Assembly: GCA_902796295.1 (NCBI GenBank)
Contig: CADBOL010000094.1
Span: 1 to 8,542, forward strand
Reading direction: 5' to 3'
Origin: Oscillospiraceae bacterium
GTDB lineage: Bacteria; Bacillota; Clostridia; Oscillospirales; Acutalibacteraceae
Length of the DNA stretch: 8,542 bases
Shown here: positions 5,703 through 8,542 of the stretch, piece by piece
Numbering within the stretch: the stretch's first letter is position 1
Layout: every line of letters begins with the position of its first letter
Program-made: the position numbers and the translations under genes
Notes under the pieces: model-generated
The model's input: only the letters and a program-made list of their open reading frames with translations
Database searches by the model: none
Told to the model about the DNA's origin: nothing

Positions 5703-7952
5703 ATGGCTAAGAAGACGAAAAAAAGCGAAAAGAATTATACCAGAGAGCTTGACGACAAGACTCATATTTCTCTCGCGGGCGAGGTTGTCGATAAACAGAT
5801 AACCGATACCATCGAGGAGAATTTCATGCCCTATGCCATGAGCATAATTCTCAGCCGCGCCATCCCCGCGATTGACGGCTTCAAGCCCTCTCACCGCAAG
5901 ATCCTTTACACAATGTTTAAAATGGGTCTGCTCGGCGGCGCGAGGACAAAATCGACAAACATTGTCGGCGAGGTCATGAAGCTCAATCCTCACGGCGACG
6001 CCGCCATTTATGACGCGATGGTGCGCCTTTCAAGGGGATATGAGGCGCTGCTTCATCCCTATGTTGATTCAAAGGGCTCATTCGGCAAGGCATACTCAAA
6101 AAACATCGTCTGCGCCGCCTCGCGTTACACGGAGGCGAAGCTCGATAAAATCTGCTCCGAGCTTTTCGGCGACATCGATAAAGACGCTGTCGATATGGTA
6201 GATAACTATGACAGCACCAGGAAGGAGCCGACACTGCTCCCGGTTACATTCCCGTCAATCCTCGTAAATCCCAACGTGGGTATAGCGGCAGGTATGGCGA
6301 GCTCAATATGCTCATTCAATCTTGAGGAAATCTGCAACGCGGCAATTGAGCTGCTCAGAAACCCCAAGGCGGAGCTTTATGATATTCTTCCCGGCCCCGA
6401 TTTCGCGGGCGGCGGAATCCTTCTCTATGACCGCGCGGCGATTGATGAGATTTACAAAACCGGCAGAGGCAGAGTGAAACTCCGCGCGAAATACTCATTT
6501 GACAAAGCGAATAACTGCATAGAGATAACGGAGATCCCGGCGACAACGACCGTTGAGGAAATAATCAACAAGGTCATTGAAAAAGTCAGGGACGGCAGAT
6601 TCAAGGAAATCAATGATATCAGAGACGAGACCGATCTCAAGGGCCTCAAAATCGCGATCGATGTCAAGCGCGGCACTGATACGGATAAGCTGATGCAGAA
6701 GCTTTACGCTGCCACTCCGCTCGAATCCGCATTCAACGCGAATTTCAACATCCTCGTAAACGGCTACCCGAGAGTTCTCGGGGTTAACGATATCCTCAAT
6801 GAGTGGATAGCTTTCAGGATGAATTGCGTCACGCGCAGGACCCGCTTTGATCTCAAACGCGCTCAGGAGAGACTGCATCTGCTTAAAGGCCTTGAAAAAA
6901 TCACTCTTGATATTGACAAAGCCGTTAATATCATCAGAAACACCGATGAGGAGAGCGAAGTCATACCCAATCTGATGATAGGGTTTAAGATAGACAAAAC
7001 ACAGGCGGAATTTGTTTCCGAAATCAAACTGCGCCACCTCAACAGGGAGTTTATTCTCAAACGGCTTCAGGATATTGCCTCTCTTGAGGAGAGAATCGCG
7101 AAGCTTGAGGCGGATCTTGCCGACCCGCGCAGGATCAAGCAGATTATCAAATATGAGCTCAACGAGGTCAAAAAGAAATACGCGAAGCCCAGGAAGACTG
7201 AGATTATTTATTCTTATGAGACCTTTGCCGATGAGGAGACCGAGGAGATACCCGATTATCCGGTGACTCTTTTCTTCACAAAAGAGGGTTACTTCAAAAA
7301 GGTTACGCCGCAGTCTCTCAGGATGAGCAACGCCCACAAGCTTAAGGAAGAGGACGAGATAGCACAGACGGTTGAGACCACAAACGCGCGTGAGCTGCTC
7401 TTCTTCACCAATAAATGCCAGTGTTACAAGACAGCCGTTTCGGCGTTTGATGACACAAAGATAAGCGTGCTCGGCGATTATGTTGCCGCTAAGCTTGAGA
7501 TGGAAGAGGGCGAAGTGCCCGTATATATGGCCGTGACCGGCGCGGATTACGCGGGCAGCATCATCTTCTTCTATGAAAACGGCAAGGCGAGCAAGATAGA
7601 GCTTGCCGCCTATAAGACGGTCACAAAGCGCAAAAAGCTCATCAAGGCCTACTCGGATTCATCGCCGCTTGTCGCGGCGGTCCAACTGCCGGAAGAGAAA
7701 GAGCTTGTTGTGATCTCCTCCGCCGGCAGGTATCTGCTCATTAACACCGCCGTTATCAACACCAAATCCACCAAGGACGCGGCGGGCGTGAATATAATGA
7801 CTCTCAAAAAAGGTCAGAAGATTTTCAGAGTCAGGGAATACAGAGAGGGCGAATTCGCAAAGGTTTACAGATTCAAAGCAAAGAATCTGCCGGCCGCCGG
7901 CGCTTCTCTCTCCGCGGAAGACAGCGCGGAGCAGATAACATTTGACAATTAA
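5703..7952 (+). CDS. parC: Type IIA topoisomerase subunit A, ParC/GyrA-like (divergent)
   Basis: DNA breakage-reunion subunit, 749 aa, begins 11 nt after the B subunit with GGAG five bases before its ATG. Winged-helix core: GFKPSHRKILYTMF (59-72), NPHGDAAIYDAMV (95-107), and the catalytic Arg141-Tyr142 in AASRYTEAKL, the Tyr forming the 5'-phosphotyrosyl link to DNA. FPSILVNPNVGIAAGMAS (183-200) follows, then a tower/coiled-coil region (about 375-500). The C-terminal domain from about 515 shows around four beta-pinwheel-like repeats (LFFTKEGYFKKV, LFFTNKCQCYK, IFFYENGKASKI, VISSAGRYLLI). No GyrA box (QRRGGKG type) is seen, and the length fits ParC rather than GyrA, favouring decatenation or relaxation over supercoiling. 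Oddities: Ala100 replaces the quinolone-contact Ser, and the loop before the catalytic Tyr (KAYSKNIVCAAS) differs from the usual SxDGDxxAAM. Both subunits start MAKK. Confidence 0.86.
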   Translation: MAKKTKKSEKNYTRELDDKTHISLAGEVVDKQITDTIEENFMPYAMSIILSRAIPAIDGFKPSHRKILYTMFKMGLLGGARTKSTNIVGEVMKLNPHGDAAIYDAMVRLSRGYEALLHPYVDSKGSFGKAYSKNIVCAASRYTEAKLDKICSELFGDIDKDAVDMVDNYDSTRKEPTLLPVTFPSILVNPNVGIAAGMASSICSFNLEEICNAAIELLRNPKAELYDILPGPDFAGGGILLYDRAAIDEIYKTGRGRVKLRAKYSFDKANNCIEITEIPATTTVEEIINKVIEKVRDGRFKEINDIRDETDLKGLKIAIDVKRGTDTDKLMQKLYAATPLESAFNANFNILVNGYPRVLGVNDILNEWIAFRMNCVTRRTRFDLKRAQERLHLLKGLEKITLDIDKAVNIIRNTDEESEVIPNLMIGFKIDKTQAEFVSEIKLRHLNREFILKRLQDIASLEERIAKLEADLADPRRIKQIIKYELNEVKKKYAKPRKTEIIYSYETFADEETEEIPDYPVTLFFTKEGYFKKVTPQSLRMSNAHKLKEEDEIAQTVETTNARELLFFTNKCQCYKTAVSAFDDTKISVLGDYVAAKLEMEEGEVPVYMAVTGADYAGSIIFFYENGKASKIELAAYKTVTKRKKLIKAYSDSSPLVAAVQLPEEKELVVISSAGRYLLINTAVINTKSTKDAAGVNIMTLKKGQKIFRVREYREGEFAKVYRFKAKNLPAAGASLSAEDSAEQITFDN

Positions 7953-7993
7953 GCGGATTTTTGAAAAATAACGGCAATATTTCAAAAAAACTC

Positions 7994-8022
7994 TTGAAAT
8001 TATTGTTTTTATGTGTTATTAT
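7994..8022 (+). promoter_or_regulatory. Promoter of secG
   Basis: TTGAAA (7994-7999), a 17-base spacer, and TATTAT (8017-8022) with an extended -10 TGT (8014-8016). Predicted start is near 8029, about 27 nt before the secG ATG. No convincing intrinsic terminator separates parC from this point, so read-through from the topoisomerase operon may add to secG expression. Confidence 0.72.
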
Positions 8023-8055
8023 CCTTCAGTACAAAATCTTACGGAGGTTTTACCG

Positions 8056-8307
8056 ATGCTGTGGTATGAAATTCTTATCGGAGCAATCCTTGTAGTTACA
8101 TCAATTGCTCTCGTTGCAATAGTTCTTATGCAGGAAGGCCGCTCAGACGGTCTGTCGGGCGCAATCGCCGGCGGCGCAGAGACATTTTTCGGAAAGAACA
8201 AAGGCAGGACCATGGAAGAGAAGCTCGTCAAGATCACGAAGGCTCTCGCGGTTATATTCTTTGTGCTTTCACTTGTTGCAACTCTTGTGGTATTATTCGT
8301 TAAATAA
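8056..8307 (+). CDS. secG: Preprotein translocase subunit SecG
   Basis: Small membrane subunit of the SecYEG channel that assists SecA-driven export of unfolded proteins. It has 83 aa, typical for the family. Two membrane segments are visible (about residues 5-25 and 63-82). They are joined by a loop with the conserved LMQEGRSDGLSGAIAGGAETFFG (24-46), matching the family's Gln-rich/Gly-rich loop pattern, followed by a short charged stretch (GKNKGRTMEEKLVK). The start at 8056 is chosen for an ideal GGAGG (8043-8047) eight bases upstream; an in-frame ATG at 8011 lies upstream of the predicted -10 box and would add a non-membrane extension. It has its own promoter and a downstream hairpin. In many Firmicutes rnr and smpB follow secG; here a tRNA cluster follows instead. 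Confidence 0.93.
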   Translation: MLWYEILIGAILVVTSIALVAIVLMQEGRSDGLSGAIAGGAETFFGKNKGRTMEEKLVKITKALAVIFFVLSLVATLVVLFVK

Positions 8308-8334
8308 TTTTTTTCGGAATAATTAAACAACCGG

Positions 8335-8364
8335 GGCGGCAAAGATATCTTTGCCGCCTTACTT
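8335..8364 (+). terminator. Rho-independent terminator after secG (weak U tract)
   Basis: 8335-8358 is a perfect 24-base palindrome (GGCGGCAAAG, loop ATAT, CTTTGCCGCC) giving a 10-bp stem, 27 nt after the secG stop. It is followed by TTACTT, a poor U tract, and preceded by an A-rich stretch. Position between secG and the tRNA promoter supports a terminator, but the weak tail leaves some doubt. Confidence 0.68.
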
Positions 8365-8400
8365 ATGCAAAATCGCAGGTTTTCGGGATACAAAAATATC

Positions 8401-8429
8401 TTGACAAAATACCAAAGTTTTGATATTAT
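8401..8429 (+). promoter_or_regulatory. Promoter of the tRNA cluster
   Basis: Perfect TTGACA (8401-8406), a 17-base spacer and TATTAT (8424-8429) with an extended -10 TGA (8421-8423). The predicted start near 8436 leaves about 11 nt of leader before the first tRNA base. The strong match suits a stable-RNA operon. Confidence 0.88.
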
Positions 8430-8447
8430 GTATCACGCTGTGAATAA

Positions 8448-8524
8448 GGGCCATTAGCTCAGTTGGTTAGAGCACTCGGCTCATAACCGAATGGTCCGGG
8501 GTTCGAGTCCCTGATGGCCCACCA
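8448..8524 (+). tRNA. tRNA with CAU anticodon (Ile2 or elongator Met)
   Basis: A full 77-nt cloverleaf. Acceptor GGGCCAT pairs with ATGGCCC, followed by discriminator A and encoded CCA. U8 and A9 are present. The D stem GCTC/GAGC encloses a nine-base loop with GG. The anticodon loop CTCATAA (8480-8486) places CAU at 8482-8484. The T loop is TTCGAGT on a 5-bp stem with one G-U pair. The anticodon stem has a C27-A43 mismatch at its outer end. It is not an initiator: the first acceptor pair is matched and the stem lacks three consecutive G-C pairs at the loop. The GGCTCATAACC context resembles lysidine-modified Ile2 tRNAs of Firmicutes, but some elongator Met tRNAs share it, so identity is open. 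Confidence 0.95.
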
Positions 8525-8529
8525 TTCTT

Positions 8530-8542
8530 AGGGGTATAGCTC
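8530..8542 (+). tRNA. Start of a second tRNA, cut by window edge (possibly Trp)
   Basis: Thirteen bases match a tRNA 5' end when A8530 is base 1: acceptor strand AGGGGTA, U8, A9, then D-stem GCTC. It lies five bases after the CCA of the preceding tRNA, as in co-transcribed clusters. An A at position 1 and the AGGGGTA acceptor resemble clostridial tRNA-Trp, but the anticodon is outside the window, so identity is a guess. Confidence 0.65.

Noticed and set aside
6495..7337. A 280-codon open frame on the minus strand opposite parC
   Set aside because: It lies entirely antisense to a well-supported ParC-like gene, has no recognisable domain, and arises from the codon bias of the sense strand.
7958..7988. 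AT-rich inverted repeat (TTTTTGAAA / TTTCAAAAA) after parC as a terminator
   Set aside because: The stem is nearly all A-T with a 13-base loop and no following U tract, so terminator function is not supported.
8011..8055. Upstream ATG adding 15 residues to SecG
   Set aside because: The ATG lies before the predicted transcription start and lacks a ribosome binding site; ATG 8056 has a strong one and begins the first membrane segment.
8019..8393. A 124-codon open frame on the minus strand over secG
   Set aside because: It is antisense to secG and crosses the terminator palindrome; no ribosome binding site or homology is seen.

Overview
The window looks like chromosomal core sequence from a Clostridia-type Firmicute, probably a gut Oscillospiraceae/Ruminococcaceae relative. 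This rests on a type III glutamine synthetase, strong AGGAGG-type ribosome binding sites, near-consensus SigA-type promoters with TGn-extended -10 boxes, tRNA with an encoded CCA end, and protein styles. The exact taxon is inference. I see no insertion sequence, prophage, CRISPR array or integrase.

Left half, minus strand (3563 down to 1): a compact three-gene transcription unit runs rnhA (RNase HI), then a secreted alpha/beta hydrolase of the lipase/LCAT type, then glnN (glutamine synthetase III, cut by the window edge after 500 codons). Spacings are 13 nt, then a 7-nt overlap. The glnN ribosome binding site and start lie inside the last codons of the hydrolase, which suggests translational coupling of two functionally unrelated products.

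Middle (3498-3705): a divergent intergenic region of about 208 nt holds one promoter in each direction and several A/T tracts. The rightward promoter has perfect -35 and -10 hexamers and drives a tight two-gene operon (11-nt gap) for a type IIA DNA topoisomerase: a ParE/GyrB-like ATPase-TOPRIM subunit (661 aa), then a ParC/GyrA-like cleavage subunit (749 aa). Both keep the catalytic core (ATP-binding Glu/Asn/Asp, TOPRIM EGDS and DADVDG, catalytic Arg-Tyr). Several otherwise conserved motifs are altered, including positions that contact quinolones and aminocoumarins. The pair is best read as a divergent second type IIA enzyme (topo IV-like) rather than canonical gyrase. This is the most interesting part of the window.

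Right end (7953-8542): secG (Sec translocon subunit) has its own promoter and a downstream perfect-palindrome hairpin. Then comes a consensus promoter driving a tRNA cluster: a complete CAU-anticodon tRNA (Met or lysidine-type Ile2) and the first 13 nt of a second tRNA, possibly Trp.

The genes otherwise belong to ordinary housekeeping processes: nitrogen assimilation, RNA-DNA hybrid removal, DNA topology, protein export and translation. I found no clear new multi-gene system. The candidates for novelty are the divergent topoisomerase and the hydrolase coupled to glnN.
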